Assembly (NCBI GenBank): GCA_041736625.1
Contig: JBGSTG010000073.1
Span: forward strand, 1 to 64,000
Length of the DNA: 64,000 nucleotides
Reading direction: 5' to 3'
Source of the DNA: M3007 sp041736625
GTDB taxonomy: Bacteria; Bacteroidota; Bacteroidia; Chitinophagales; Saprospiraceae
Made by a program: the position numbers and the translations under genes. Numbering within the stretch: the stretch's first letter is position 1; each line of letters starts with the position of its first letter. The notes under the pieces were generated by a model that saw only the letters and a list, made by a program, of their open reading frames with translations, searched no databases and had not been told where the DNA came from. This document shows positions 50,157 through 62,800 of the stretch, piece after piece.

Positions 50157-52955
50157 ATGAACAAAAGACATCTGATTTTTATGATCCTGCTGCTGGCAGG
50201 TGGCTGGTTTGGAAAGGCCTCCGCGCAATGCACCAGTGCTGCCGGAACAGTCAACACCGGCAATTATCAACCCTGCAGCACCGAAGGGTTTATTTTCAGC
50301 AACCAGGGCGCCATCCTGGACTCCAGTGACATCAAGCTGTTCGTCATTCACGACGGCACCCCCACCCAGATCGGCAATATTCTTTGGAGCTCCACCCAGG
50401 CATTTCTGTTCTCCTTTCCGCCGTCCATGATCGTCGGCACTCCTTATCAGGCCGCCGTGGTGGTGGGCAACAACCTGGGTGGTGGCCAGGTGGACCTGAA
50501 CGACCCCTGCCTGTCGGTGTCCGGGGGCATTACCATCACCATACGGAGCACACCCATGATCGAGGTAGATCTTTCCGGTCCGCTGACCTGCAACGGCCCG
50601 GATGTGGTGGCCACCGCAACGGTGACGCCTTCCGGACCTAATTACACATACGAATGGAGCGGGCCGCTCCTCACCGGGCAGGGTACTCCCACGGCCACCA
50701 TCCTTGCACCCGGGTTTTACTACTTGTTGGTTATCAACACCGACAACGGTTGCGGGGCCCTCGACACCATTCAAGTGACGGGTGATAATTCCTTCCCAAC
50801 TGCGGCCATTGCCATTACCAACGCACAATGCAACCAGGCCACGCTCACGGCGATCACCAACAACCCCGCTTCCACTTACCAGTGGAGCAACGGCGTCACC
50901 AACCCATCTATTTTGGTGAATACCGGCGGCAACTACTGCGTGACGGTGACCAGTCCGGAGGGCTGCACCGCCACGGCTTGTCGGGCTTTTCAGTCCAATG
51001 GCGTGTTGCAGGTCGAAATTGTTTCCTTTGGAAACAACATTTGCACCGACTCCCTGGGCATTTTTGCCTCGATTACCGGTCAGGGCACCTCGCAGCCGTA
51101 TACTTACCAGTGGAGCAATAATGCTGGGAACACCAACTGGCAGATCCCCGACCAGGCTGGCGACTACTGCGTGACCGCGACCGACGCCAATGGCTGCACC
51201 GCCACGGACTGCTTTTTCGTTGAAACGGACATCGACGATTGCGGTACGCTGCAGGGGCGCATCTTTGCCGACCAGAACACCAACTGCACTTTTGAAACGG
51301 GCGATATCGGCCTGGGCAATTTCGTCCTGAGGATCGAAAATGCCTCGGGCGATCAGTATTTCGCGTACAGCAACGCGGATGGTTTTTATGAGGTCGACCT
51401 GCCCGCAGGCGATTACACCGTGACCCCGGTGCTCGTCAACAGCCCGTGGGCGCCCTGCCAGCCCAGCTACGCCGTGACCGTACCTTTTGTAACGCCTGTC
51501 ACCCAGGATGTACCCCTGCAGGCCGATGAGCTGTGCCCGGCCATGTGGGTCGATGTGAGCATGTCCTTCCTCCGCCGTTGTATCGGCGACAACGGGGTTT
51601 ACGTGTCCTACTGCAACCAGGGCACTACAACCGCGTCGGCCGCCTACATCGACATCACGCTGGATGCCTTCCTGACGATTCAGAGCGCATCCGTTCCGTA
51701 CATCGATCTGGGTTCCAACGTTTACCGGTTTGAATTGGGCGACGTGACCTTCAATACGTGCGGCAATTTCAATTTCCGGGTATCGGTGAGCTGCGACGCG
51801 CAACTTGGGCAAACCCATTGCATCGAAGCCGTTATTTTCCCGAACGATCCGTGCCCGGCGCCCAGTCCCGACTGGTCGGGCGCCAGCGTCAAGCTGACTG
51901 CCGAGTGCACGGGTGATGATCTGATCTTCCGCGCCGCAAATACCGGCACGGCCGCCATGACCGTTCCGCTAAACTACGTGATCATCGAAGACGCCGTGAT
52001 GCTGAAAATGGACCCCGGCGCGCCATTGCTGGCCGGTGAGGAACGCGTGCTGTTTACCACACCCGCCAACGGCGCCACCTGGCGTTTGGAGTGCAATCAG
52101 GAACCTAACCACCCGGGCTTCTCCAGCCCCTCGCTCACTGTAGAGGGCTGCACGAACAACCAAACCTTCTCCACCGGCTTTGTCAACCAGTTTCCCAACG
52201 ACGACAACGATCCGTGGATCGATATCGAATGCCGCGACAACGTGGGCTCCTACGACCCCAACGACAAGCAGGGCTTCCCGATCGGTTACGGCGCGGCCAG
52301 GTACATCCGTCCGGGTACCGACATCGAGTACATGATTCGCTTCCAGAATACCGGCACCGATACGGCATTCCGGGTGGTGATCCGCGACACCTTGTCCCAA
52401 TGGCTCGATCCGGGCTCCGTGGCGCCCGGCGCTTCCAGCCACCCCTACACGTTCCGCTACTATGGCGACGGCTACCTGAAGTTCGAGTTTGACCCGATCT
52501 TGCTGCCTGACAGCAACGTAAACGTGGCCGGCTCCCAGGGATTTGTCACCTTCCGGGTATCCCAAAAGGCGGGCGTGCCGCTGGAAACGAATATTTTCAA
52601 TACGGCGTCCATCTATTTTGACGGGAATGACCCGATCGTAACCAACACCACCGTACACCGGGTGGGCGAAAATTTCCTGTCGGTGAGTACCTGGACGCCC
52701 CTGGCGCCCGGCATCCGACTCACCGTGGCCCCCAACCCCGCCGTGGATTACGCCTTACTGCAGGTGTCCGGACTCGAACCCGGCGCCCAGTGGCAAGTTG
52801 AAATGGTGGATGCTGCCGGCCGCCCGGTGCTGCGTGAAGTCTCCAACGACACCCAATGGCGGCTGGAGCGGGGTACATTGCCGGCCGGCGCTTACCTGAT
52901 CCGACTGGTGCAGGACGGGCGTCTGCTGGGTACGGGGAAAGTGGTACTTCGGTAG
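50157..52955 (+). CDS. T9SS type A surface protein with Ig-like, SdrD-B-like and DUF7619-type domains
   Basis: 932 residues with a signal peptide (LIFMILLLAGGWFGKASAQ). The N-terminal domain (QAAVVVGNNLGGGQVDLNDPC) is homologous to part of the truncated 45.7-kb protein. Two or three Ig-like modules of the same class as the giant proteins follow (YTYEWSGPLLTG, TYQWSNGVTNPS, GDYCVTATDANGCTATDC). Then come an SdrD-B/carboxypeptidase-regulatory-like domain (GTLQGRIFADQNTNCTFE), a C-terminal DUF11/DUF7619-type domain (YIRPGTDIEYMIRFQNTGTD, ASIYFDGNDPIVTNT) and a type A sorting domain (LTVAPNPAVDYALLQV, LPAGAYLIRLVQDG). It is exported by the T9SS; its role on the surface is not evident. A long inverted repeat follows the stop. 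Confidence 0.92.
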   Translation: MNKRHLIFMILLLAGGWFGKASAQCTSAAGTVNTGNYQPCSTEGFIFSNQGAILDSSDIKLFVIHDGTPTQIGNILWSSTQAFLFSFPPSMIVGTPYQAAVVVGNNLGGGQVDLNDPCLSVSGGITITIRSTPMIEVDLSGPLTCNGPDVVATATVTPSGPNYTYEWSGPLLTGQGTPTATILAPGFYYLLVINTDNGCGALDTIQVTGDNSFPTAAIAITNAQCNQATLTAITNNPASTYQWSNGVTNPSILVNTGGNYCVTVTSPEGCTATACRAFQSNGVLQVEIVSFGNNICTDSLGIFASITGQGTSQPYTYQWSNNAGNTNWQIPDQAGDYCVTATDANGCTATDCFFVETDIDDCGTLQGRIFADQNTNCTFETGDIGLGNFVLRIENASGDQYFAYSNADGFYEVDLPAGDYTVTPVLVNSPWAPCQPSYAVTVPFVTPVTQDVPLQADELCPAMWVDVSMSFLRRCIGDNGVYVSYCNQGTTTASAAYIDITLDAFLTIQSASVPYIDLGSNVYRFELGDVTFNTCGNFNFRVSVSCDAQLGQTHCIEAVIFPNDPCPAPSPDWSGASVKLTAECTGDDLIFRAANTGTAAMTVPLNYVIIEDAVMLKMDPGAPLLAGEERVLFTTPANGATWRLECNQEPNHPGFSSPSLTVEGCTNNQTFSTGFVNQFPNDDNDPWIDIECRDNVGSYDPNDKQGFPIGYGAARYIRPGTDIEYMIRFQNTGTDTAFRVVIRDTLSQWLDPGSVAPGASSHPYTFRYYGDGYLKFEFDPILLPDSNVNVAGSQGFVTFRVSQKAGVPLETNIFNTASIYFDGNDPIVTNTTVHRVGENFLSVSTWTPLAPGIRLTVAPNPAVDYALLQVSGLEPGAQWQVEMVDAAGRPVLREVSNDTQWRLERGTLPAGAYLIRLVQDGRLLGTGKVVLR

Positions 52956-52975
52956 GTTAAGGCGGGTGTATCGTA

Positions 52976-53071
52976 AGTCCTTGAAAATTGGGCATTGCAA
53001 ATTGAACATTTATAAAATTTAAAATTTTTAATGTTCAATTTGCAATGCCCAATTTTCAATTTTCAAGGACT
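52976..53071. repeat. Long near-perfect inverted repeat between convergent genes
   Basis: The left arm, 52976-53010 (core AAAATTGGGCATTGCAAATT), pairs with the right arm, 53029-53071 (core AATTTGCAATGCCCAATTTT). The right arm carries one extra 7-base unit, TTTTCAA, so the arms differ by a heptad slip. The centre is A/T only. It could act as a bidirectional terminator, but its length and internal heptads suggest an interspersed repeat. Confidence 0.75.
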
Positions 53072-53108
53072 CATAATACTCCCCCCAATTAAACGGCAGC
53101 CAACCGGC

Positions 53109-53729
53109 TCAAGCCTCAAACAACCGCAAGGGCAGCTCAAAACCTTCGAGCACGTCTTCACCGGACAGCACCTGGTCAAAGCCCTCCACCATGTCTGTGC
53201 TGCCGTCTGCATGGTACACCCATGCGCAGCCCGCCTCCGGATCGATGAGCCAGGCCAGGCGTACGCCGTTGGCGATCCAGGAGTCGCGCATTTTGGTTTG
53301 CAGGCTGGCAAGGGAATCGGAGGGGCTCCGGATTTCGGCGACAAAGTCGGGCACAATATGCGCGAAGTGCTCGCGCTCGGCCTCGGGTAAGGCGTTTATT
53401 TTTTCCAGTGCGATCCAGGCGGCATCGGGCATGCGTTTTTCGCCATTGGGGAGGATGAAAAGGGTGGAAGGGCTGTAGGTTTTCCCCAGTTGGGTCCGGC
53501 GATTCCAAAGGACTAAATCGCCCAACAATTCACTTTCATAGTTTCCGGAATTCAATGAAACGGGTGGCATGATGATGGTGTTTCCCAGTGCGTCTTGTTC
53601 AATGTGCAGGTTCGGGTTTTGGGCACAGAAATCAAAAAATTCCGCGTCCGTAAAAGCCGGACGGGTATCCTGAACTTCCCAGCCGTTGAGGACGATGGTC
53701 ATTTTCTGTTTGGGCGCGGATACGGACAT
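53109..53729 (-). CDS. Uma2-family putative endonuclease
   Basis: 206 residues from ATG 53729 (MSVSAPKQKM); the frame runs further upstream without family similarity. The Uma2/DUF820 domain shows the PD-(D/E)xK-type core RMPDAAWI, then DFVAEIRSPSDSLASLQTKM and GVRLAWLIDPEAGCAWVY, plus the N-terminal LHIEQDALGNTIIMPPVS. Members are abundant in cyanobacteria and Bacteroidota; nuclease activity is predicted from the fold but not well proven. No signal peptide. It lies just downstream of the giant LamG/PKD gene in the same direction (116-bp gap). Confidence 0.88.
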   Translation of the reverse strand: MSVSAPKQKMTIVLNGWEVQDTRPAFTDAEFFDFCAQNPNLHIEQDALGNTIIMPPVSLNSGNYESELLGDLVLWNRRTQLGKTYSPSTLFILPNGEKRMPDAAWIALEKINALPEAEREHFAHIVPDFVAEIRSPSDSLASLQTKMRDSWIANGVRLAWLIDPEAGCAWVYHADGSTDMVEGFDQVLSGEDVLEGFELPLRLFEA

Positions 53730-53845
53730 GGGTGCATTTTTTATGCAAGTTAGGGGTTTTTGTTGAAAAAGCAGGTGGTTGTTCAAGTATGCTGTTTTTT
53801 TAATGCTCACACTTTCTCGCGCGATATGCCAAACACCACCCCTGC

Positions 53846-56800
53846 TCAATCCACAAAGAACGCCGTCGTTTTCCCGATTAAAAAGCCCTTGTTGTTGGTA
53901 GCCGTCACGGAGCAACTGTAAAAGCCCGCCTTGGGGAAGGTGGCCACCACAACGGCGCCGTTGCCGGCAGCGGGCTGAAAAGAGATCACGCCGGGTCCGG
54001 ACAACTGTTTCCATTCAAACCGCAGGCCGTCCAGATTTGGGTTGCCCGGGTTGAGGTTCACCAGTTCTGCGCGCAGTTCTTTTTGCAGGGGAGTCGGCAG
54101 GTCGTTTTCAAACAGATTCAGGTCGAAGTCGGGCGGCAGGTTGAGCGCCACCTCCACGGTATCTGTTGCGGTGTCATAGCCGTTGGACACCACCAGCGAA
54201 AAGGTGTACACACCGGGGCTGTTCGGCAGGATGACCCCGGTGGCGGCTTTGTCCGGATTATTGATTGACGACGTGCCGGGACCGAATACCTGCTTCCATG
54301 CCAGGGTCAGGGCGCCCGGGTGGTCGCTGTCACCCAAGCCGTTGTCCACGATTTTTCCGTCCAGGTTAACCATGACTTCGGTTGCGCCTTCTGCCAGGGT
54401 AAAATGTTGTTTCGGGCCGGCGTCGACCACCGGTGCGCTGTTCACGACCACCGTCACGGCGCCGGAAGTTTTGGCGGCGCCGTCTCCGGCCTCCACCTGG
54501 AGGACGTATTTGCCTTTTTTATTGAAACGAACCTCGGTAAAATCCGATTGGGGGCTGACGATCGTCAGGTTTGCAGGGCCACTTTTTTTACTCCACAGCA
54601 AGGCGGTGGCGCCGGGAGGGTCGGGCAGCCCGTCGTCGCTGACGGTGGCGTCGAGCCAGGTGGACACATGCGTTTGCCCCATTTGCAGCAGCAAGGGCTT
54701 GGGGTCGGCGCCCGGGTGCACCAGCGGCGCGGTGTTCACGGTCACGGGCAGTTCGGTGAAAGCGTACAGGGCGGCGTCGTCCGGGTTTCTTACTTCGAAC
54801 CGAAGCCGGTAAAAGCCCCCGGCGTCAAAAGTGGCGGTGGTTTTAGGTTTTGCGGCGTCGGCAAAAGCTACGTTGCCCGGCCCGTCCAGTTTTTTCCATA
54901 GAACGATCAGCGCATCGGCGGCGGGGTTGCCCAGCCCGGTGTCGGTGATCAGATCGCCCAGGCTCACTTTGTTCAACGGCAGGGTGATGAGCAGGGGCGC
55001 CGGCACGCTCAGCAGGGGCAGTTGGTTGACCGTGATGTCGACGGGTACGACCGTTTCCAAAACGCCGTTGTGCACGCGCAATTGCAAGCGGTACACACCG
55101 CGTTTGGTGAACACGGCGCGCGCCTGCAGGGTGTCTGTGTCGCTGATATCCACCGGCGCCGGACCGCCGGCCAGCTGCCATTGGAACGTGGCGAGATGTC
55201 CCGCCTGCTGATCGCCCCGACCGTCGTCGAGCAATGTGGCGCGCAATTCGGTTTCCACCATTGCGCCGGTAAGCGAAAGTTTTTGCAGGGGCTGTTCGAG
55301 GGCAATACGGGGCGGCACGTGCACCACCACCACCGTTTCGCTGCTGCTGAGCAGCTCGCCGTCCTGGGCGGTGAGCCGGAAACGATATTGGCCTTTTTGG
55401 GTAACCCGCACGCTGGTTTGGACGTTATTTTCGTTTTCGAAAACAACGCCTTTGGCGGGGCCGCCGATTTGTTCCCACCGGATGGTCCCGGTGGTTGGCC
55501 TGTCGTGGGTTACTCGCCCGTTCAGCGGGAAGGACTTTTCCTGTAGGCTGTTTTTAGACCAGTCGTATTCCGGCCACAGCACCGTTGTGTCGGCGCCTGC
55601 GAAGGCCACGGGCGGCAGGTTTTGGTTTGGTCCAAACCGGAAGTTTTGCTGAATCTCCTCCCGGGCAAGGGCGCGGCTATACACGGCGGCGAGGTGCAGT
55701 TCGCCCAACCAGGCGTTGTCGGGGTTTGACGGGCCGAATTCATTTCCGAAACCCAGCTCGTACGCACTTGCCCAGTTGCCGAAATGACCGTCGATTTTTC
55801 TGGAAGCCAATTCCACACCATCGACGAACAGGTGCGCCATTCCGGCTGCGTTGCGCGTGCACACCACGTGGGTCATCCGGCCGGCCGTGGGGGCGGAGGC
55901 GGCGAGCACTTTATTGCTGGCGTTGTCGTTGGTGGTGCTGGTTCGGAGGTGGAAGTGAAACTGATCGCCTTGCTGGGCCAGGGTAAAGTTGCGGGCGCCC
56001 GCGCTGGCCGAGCAGGTGATGATGCGCGCCAGGCCTGTCGGTGCGGTTTTGGCCGGTTTGATCCAGGCCTCCAGGGTGATTTCGTTGGTGGCGATGAGCG
56101 CGTCGAGCAGCCGGTGGACGGAGCCGGAAGCTTTGAGCAGGGCCGGTTTTTTCAGGTGCAGGCCTCCTTTTATCCATGAGGCCGACTGGGCGTCCGGCAG
56201 TTGGAGCGGCAGGGGCTCTCCCGTTCCGGAAACGTCGTTGGCGAACAGGCCGCTGTTTTCCTCGAAGGTGTAGAGCGCCTGAAGGTTGCGCTCGACGCGC
56301 GCGGCGATGCGCACCACCACTTCTGCATTGGCGTCGAACGTGCCGTTGCTAACCAGCAGTTTGATCAGGTAGTTGCCCGGTTTTTCGAATGTAGCCTTTG
56401 TTTGCAACTGATCTTCATCATCGAAATGGACGGCGCCGAGGCCGCCCGACTGGAGCCATTTGACCGTGACGGATCCGGTTTGCGGATCGCCGAGTCCATG
56501 GTCTGCTATCATGCCGATCAGGTCGATTTTCAGGGCATTGGTTTCTATCGGCGGACCTGCGCTGATGACCGGGCGTTCGTTAACAATGACCACGGTGGTG
56601 TGGGCGGCCTCCAATATCCCGTCGGTAGCGGTCAACTGAAGGTGATAGCGGCCGCGTTTGCGGAAGGTGGCCTTTGTCGCGACGGCGTGGATGTTGCCGA
56701 AGGCCATATCGTCAGGTCCGGCTGTTTTTTCCCAGGTGACAAAAAGGGCTTCGGGTTTCTCCAGTCGGTCGTCGACCACCGAAGCTTCCAGGTCGGCGTC

Positions 56801-59800
56801 TGCCGAGGCGCCGTCGAGGCCTATGGTCTGATCGGCACCGGCGAAAACGATGGGGGGCTGGTTGGGCGCCAACTCAGACAGGGTTGTTTCTCCAAACTGA
56901 CCGCTTTCATTATCCGCTCCGGCGCTGATGCCAAAGTATTGGCTCATGTACCCGATGATTTCCGACGCATGCGGTTGCAGCTCGGGCAGGTTCAGACGCA
57001 ACGTGTTGCGCACGGCCTCTGTGAAGTCGGTGAAGCTGCCCAGTTTCGGACGCACATAGGGTTCGAGCGCCTTGATCAATTCGTAATTGCTCTCCAGGTC
57101 CAGGGTTTGCAGCGCCTTTTCGAGGGATGGAGGCGCCGAATCGTCGAGCGGCGGCAGCACACGGCTAACGTAAGTCACGCGGTGCAAAATGCGCCAACAA
57201 GCGGGTTTTTTGCCCTCCTGGCGCGCTTCTCGCAGGGCGTTGGCGGCAGGATCGTCGCTTTGCGCGATCCACAAGGGGTCAACCACTTGGCCGAAAAACT
57301 GGTCGAAGTGTTCGGTTTGGGGCTCCAGATAAAACGACATAAACCGGTAGGCGTCTACCTTGTAAGGTGTTTTAACGGGCTTGGGGCGCTTGGGGTCTGT
57401 GGTGTCGAGCAGGACTATCTTCTGGTTGTCCGGATCCCGTTTGTAAATGTCGCGTTCGACCTTTTCCACGGATACCTCCAGTTCAAAACCTGTCCTGGAC
57501 TCCCGGGTCTTGCTCACCTCCAGCTTGTGTTGCCCGACGAACATGGCATTCAATTCAAACTGGGAAGCTACTTTGACAATGGCAAAACCGATCCGCACGT
57601 CGATACCCGCCGCGCCCCTGAACTCATACGTGCCGCCGGAAGTTTCGGTGTGCGTTTCCATCACCTGGCTTGTTTCGGCAAACAGCCCGCCATCGGACGT
57701 CCACACGTAGGTGTTCACCAGGTTACGGCGGGCTTTTTTGCGCATTTCCTCCTGTTCCGTGAGGCTCAGGGCGGAGTCTTCGGGGAAATAGGCCGCCCGG
57801 CCTTTGTCCTTGGCGGCGAACTGGGCAAAATAGGTCTCCCGCTCTCGTTCCTGTTTTTGTATCTCGTTTTTCCGTGCGTATGCTTCTACGGGTTTGAAAT
57901 AGCTGACGTCGTTGCTATACGTTAAGGCGTTGGGATAGTCGACGTCGGGTTGGGGTCCAACTTTGCCGTCGAGGGTGCCCTGCTTGACGTATTGCGGGTT
58001 GATGGGGAAGTGGATGATGTTCCAGTCCTTGGGAATGTCCGGATTGGGTTGTAAGGAGAAGGATATGAGGGCATTGTTGTGCTTCAGGCGCAGGGCGAAC
58101 ACGTCGGCTGTTTCAGACTGGACGAGCGCCAGGCCGGTGTTGTCCGGAATAAAGCGCCTGCCGAACGGTTCCTGCGCGTTTTCTGCCGGTGTGGTGTAGC
58201 GGCCGCGCAACTCGAGGCTGGTTTTTTTTCCTTTTTGACGGGTGGTGCCCACGCTGGCCTGATCCATCCAGCTCCACATGGCTTCGAAGCGGGTGCGGAC
58301 GCCGACCAGCACTTTGGATTCTTCGATGCTGGTGAGGGAGATGAATCCGAGACCGCCGCCGGCTTTGGTGCCCGATTTGAAGCCAAATTGAAGGGCGGCT
58401 TCCACTTCCAGTCCAAACCCCTGTTCTTTGGAGGCCGAATAGGTGAACGTGCTTTCCTCCGCTTCGGAGAAGGCCACCGTGCTTGTTTCGTTGTAGTCGT
58501 CGAGGTCGCCGATCATTTCCACGCTGGGCATGGTGAGGTTTTCGCTGGGCACGGGTGGGGCGCCCTCGATGAAGCCGATCAGCTGGGGCGCGTACTGCAC
58601 TTGCCCGATCCATTCCACCGCCAGGTCGCCGACCTTGTATCCGGTGAGCAGTTTGAGTTCATTGTTTTGGATAAAACCGTAGCAGCGTTTGAAGACCCCG
58701 ATGAGGTCGCCCCGGCTGTCAACCTGCATGTCGCCGTATTCCTGCACGGCGGGCGTTGCGTGGATGAAGCCGCTGAATGGCGTGCGTACGCCGGCCAGGG
58801 CGCTGCGCACCACGGGCGCATCGTCGCCGATGGGCGCCGTGGACAGTTCGTAGTTGGCCGGGCCCTGTATCTCCAGGTGGTTGCCCAGCAAGCCGTTGTC
58901 CGTCAGCTTGTTGTTTTTTTCGGCGTCAAAGGTGTAGTAGGCGATGATCTGGTCGAATTCGCCGTTGAGCCGCCTGAACAGGTTGTCGTCTACCTGTTCG
59001 CGGGTGCGGGCAGATTTCCAGATGCGCACCTCTTCGAGTTCGCCGTGGTAGTGCTCGTTGTTGTCCAGCGCGCCCAGGGCAAACAGGCCCGTTTGCATGG
59101 GCAGCCCGCTCCGGGGTTCAGTGTTTACCGGGCCTTGGTCGTTTACGATCAGCGTCAGGCCCGATCGCTGTGGGTTGGGGTCTTTGATCCACACCGCAGC
59201 GCCTTCTATTTGGGCGTGGTTTTGCCCGTTTGAATCGTTGGCGCGCGTACCCTCGCGTTCTTCAAAACGCCACCAGGACACCAGCCCGGTCACCCCTTGT
59301 GCAACTTCCTGGCCCAGGTCGGTTATTTCGCGGGCCACACTCCAGATGCGCACCTCGCTGATGACGCCTTTGAAATAACGCGACTCATTTCGGCCTATGT
59401 GGGTATGGCCGTTGCTCCTTCCGATATTCGGCAGTTTTGCGCTGCCGCTGCGGATGACTACCGTGTCGGGACTGGCTTTTCGGGTTTCTTCGGCAGCTTT
59501 TCGGGTTTCTTCGTCGAATGCGTAAATGAAAAAATCGGAATGACCGTCGATGTGCAACCCGATGGTGTACCAGGCGAGGGTCTTGGTCTCGTTGTCGGAA
59601 ATCCGGTAGTCTACGGACTCGCGTTTGCGGGTGACGGACAGAACGGTGGACTGCTGGTTGGGGACGGGAATGGTGGAGGTGAATACCTCGCGCTTGCCGT
59701 TATCGTCGTCGAATTGAAAAACAAGCCGGCCTGAGAAATCGATGAGCAGGTTGTACGGGCTCTCGCCGTTTCCGGCGTTGCGCTCCAGCAGGCCGTGTGT

Positions 59801-62800
59801 GTGCCACCCCACATCGTGGGTTCCGGCGAACAATTCAAGGGTCAGATCGCCGTTCAGGTTGAGGGTCTCGTCGTTGCCGCAATCCAGGAAGGCGCCAAAT
59901 CCATTAAACTGTATGCCGTAGTCCTGTTGAAAGACAACAGCCAGGTGCATCCAGTTTCCGGCAGGGTAGGGGGCTTTGCTTTGCACAAATTTGCCGTTCA
60001 CACCGGCGAAAACGGCAAATGCAGGGAGGGGAGAGGCGGCCTGGGTTGGAGCGCCCATGATCCTGCCGTCGCGCGAGAACCGGGAGTAGTCCCGGGCCTC
60101 CATACCGTGGAAATGCCAGTATCCCAACAGGTCGGTTTCGTTGCCGACGAGTCGCCGGTGCATGTCGGCGCGAATGGCAGATTCGGTACGCGCCCGTTTC
60201 CACACCCGCACGTCGTCTATTCGTCCCTGGAAAAAATTATCCAGCTTGCCAATCAGCCGTATGGGCTCCTGGATGGGCGTTTTGCCGGCAAAACTGTCGG
60301 TTTCCAACGCTTGTAATCCATTGATGAAAATCCGGAACCTGGTTCCGTCAAAGGACGCAGCCACGTGGTTCCAGGCATCGCTGATCAGGCGCGGTTCAGT
60401 GGTTACACTGTGCCAGGCGGCGCCGTCGCCAAAACCACCATGAATCCGGTTTTTCTGATAGACATACAACGAAGGCGCCCGATTTACACCGATGTTCAGG
60501 CTTCCGGCCCCGCCGCCGAGGATGGCGTGGTATGCATCGTCGGTTGCTTCGGGATAAATCCAGGCTTCGAGGGTGAACGTGTTTTGCAGGAGCACGCCCT
60601 GGGCGAGTTCAACGTAGTCGTCGGTTCCGTTGAGCACAAGCGCGGTGAGCAGCTCATCCGGCTTTAGTCCGAGGGTGTATCCCGACTGTTCGGACTGGTG
60701 GTGTAGTATGCGGGCCTGTCCGGAAACACCGATTGGGCGAATCCAGGCTTCCAGCGTCAGGTCGTCTGTCATATCCAGCGAGCGCAGCGGATGTTCCTGC
60801 CCGAGGACGGCCCTGGTGGCGCCGCCGTCGAAGAAAAGCGTGCTTCCTGGTTGCGCAGCGCTCCACTTGCTGCTCAGCGTGGCGCCACTGGTGACGCGCT
60901 GGTTGGCGACGGGGCCGGCCGGGTCCTCATTTGCGGGATAGTCCGGAACCACAGCCCGCAACAGGAGAGAACCGCCGAACAAATCGCCGGGCACCTTGGT
61001 GGTGGACGCATTTTTCGCATAATCGTACTCGAGGAAAAACAGCGGTTGGGCGGTGCCGGAAAATACGCCGTTAAACGCGCTGGTTACCGGCATTATAGTG
61101 GCTCCAGTGTCAGCAGGGACCGAAAGGGTCAGTCGCGTATTGCCCAGGATCAGGGTGGCGTCTTTTTCCAGCGCTCGTTTCAGTCCGTTGGGCACGGACA
61201 GGGTAAGCAGCCCGTTGTTTTCGGTCACGATACCATCGCCGACCCGTTCGCGATAACCGACGACCCTGCCGTTGATCTCGTGTCCGGCTTCGCCGTTCAA
61301 TACACGGGCGAACCGTTCGGGCGCGCGCGGCACCTTCCGCCAGGTCTCTTCGATGTCGACCCCGGCGATGCGAACGGTGCAGGTGGCGTCGTCGGGGCCG
61401 TCGGCGATTTCGAGGACGATCTTGTCCATGTCTAGATCGGTGGACCGGGCGATGCAGATGACGGCTTTTTTCGCGGCAACGGATGTGTCGTCCAGCGGGT
61501 ATTGGGCTCTTTCCGTAAACGTAGCGTAGTAGGCTGCGAAGAACTGATCGTCGGCCCCGCGGAAGTACAAGGCCAGCGAACCGGTGGCGCTGTCAAACAG
61601 GAACGGCGTATCGTTGGTCCAGGCAAAACCAAGCAGGCCTCCCGAAACGGAGAGCCCTTGGGCGTCGACCCGTGCGGTGGGCATGTAGGCCTCTGCGCCA
61701 TGTGCCAGCGTATGGTTGAGGGTGTTCAGCGTATTTTGGGCCGCCAGCAATTTTGCCGAGAGGACTTGTTGTTCTGCGAGGGCGAGCTGATGGTTTTTTT
61801 CGGCATGAAGGATCTGCGCCGACAGTTCGGGTTTTGTCTGAACCCGGAATGCGGAAATATTCACACGCCAAAACGCACCGAGGTCTGCGGTGTCTTCTTT
61901 GAAAGTTGCGCTTTGGCCATTGTCCAGATCGTGTTCAAAAACGGTGATTTGGAGCGGGGACGGAATTTTTATAGAAGCGATTGAGTCGTTAAAATTCAGT
62001 TCAGCATCCGGGTTGTTCAATTCCGAATAGGGCACCTCCTGTATGCCGAAGCGCCTGGAACGGCCGTCATAATTTACGGCAGAGAACACGGTTACCCGGG
62101 CTTCCTCCCGGGCCGTCACGAGTGTTTGCCAGATCAGCAGGCGCTGACCGGTAGTCTTGGTGGCCTTGGCCAGGGCTTCACTCAGGATACGCACTTCCTC
62201 CTCGGCCGTTCGGGCGGCTTCCAGTTGGTCGTTGATGGATGGCAACGCGTGGTCTGTGGGGTTGACCCTGTCGAGGGGCAGGTAGTCGGGGACCTGCGCG
62301 ATTTTGCCGGTGGCCGACACGGCGAAATCCAGCACGGCAATGTGGTTTCGGCCGGGTGTGGATGCGTTGGCGACGGCGAAGGCCAGCATGATGCGGGCCG
62401 ATTGCTTGAGGGGTTTTTGCTGTCCGTCGTATCCGCTCGGCACGTTCGTCTGTTGGAAGTAAAGCAGGGAGGTTAAGCCCGATGCTACGGCGCGCATTTC
62501 CAGCGCTTCCGCTTTTCGTTCTGCCACCTGGAAGCTGTTGCGATTGACGCCGCTGTTGTCGCCCACGGGCGCATCGGAAGTGACCCATTGTCCGCCAATC
62601 AGGGCGCCGTTTGCGTCGTTGTGTGTTTGGTCAAAGGCCGTGCTTCCGTGCGCTTCATCGAAGCGCCAGTAACCCACGAGCCCTGGTTCGAGGCCGGTTA
62701 GGCGCTGGTGCAGGTCCGTCTCCAGTTCCCGGGCGCTGCGCACCCGGTTCCAGCAGCGCAACTCGTCCAGTGTTCCGGTAAACCCGTCTTTCGCAGCGCC

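Noticed and set aside
50148..51818. 556-codon minus-strand frame
   Set aside because: It is opposite a surface protein with signal peptide and sorting domain; composition is typical of an antisense shadow.
56201..57925. 574-codon plus-strand frame inside the giant LamG/PKD gene
   Set aside because: The minus frame runs unbroken for over 10 kb with LamG and PKD motifs; the plus frame has no start context or domain.
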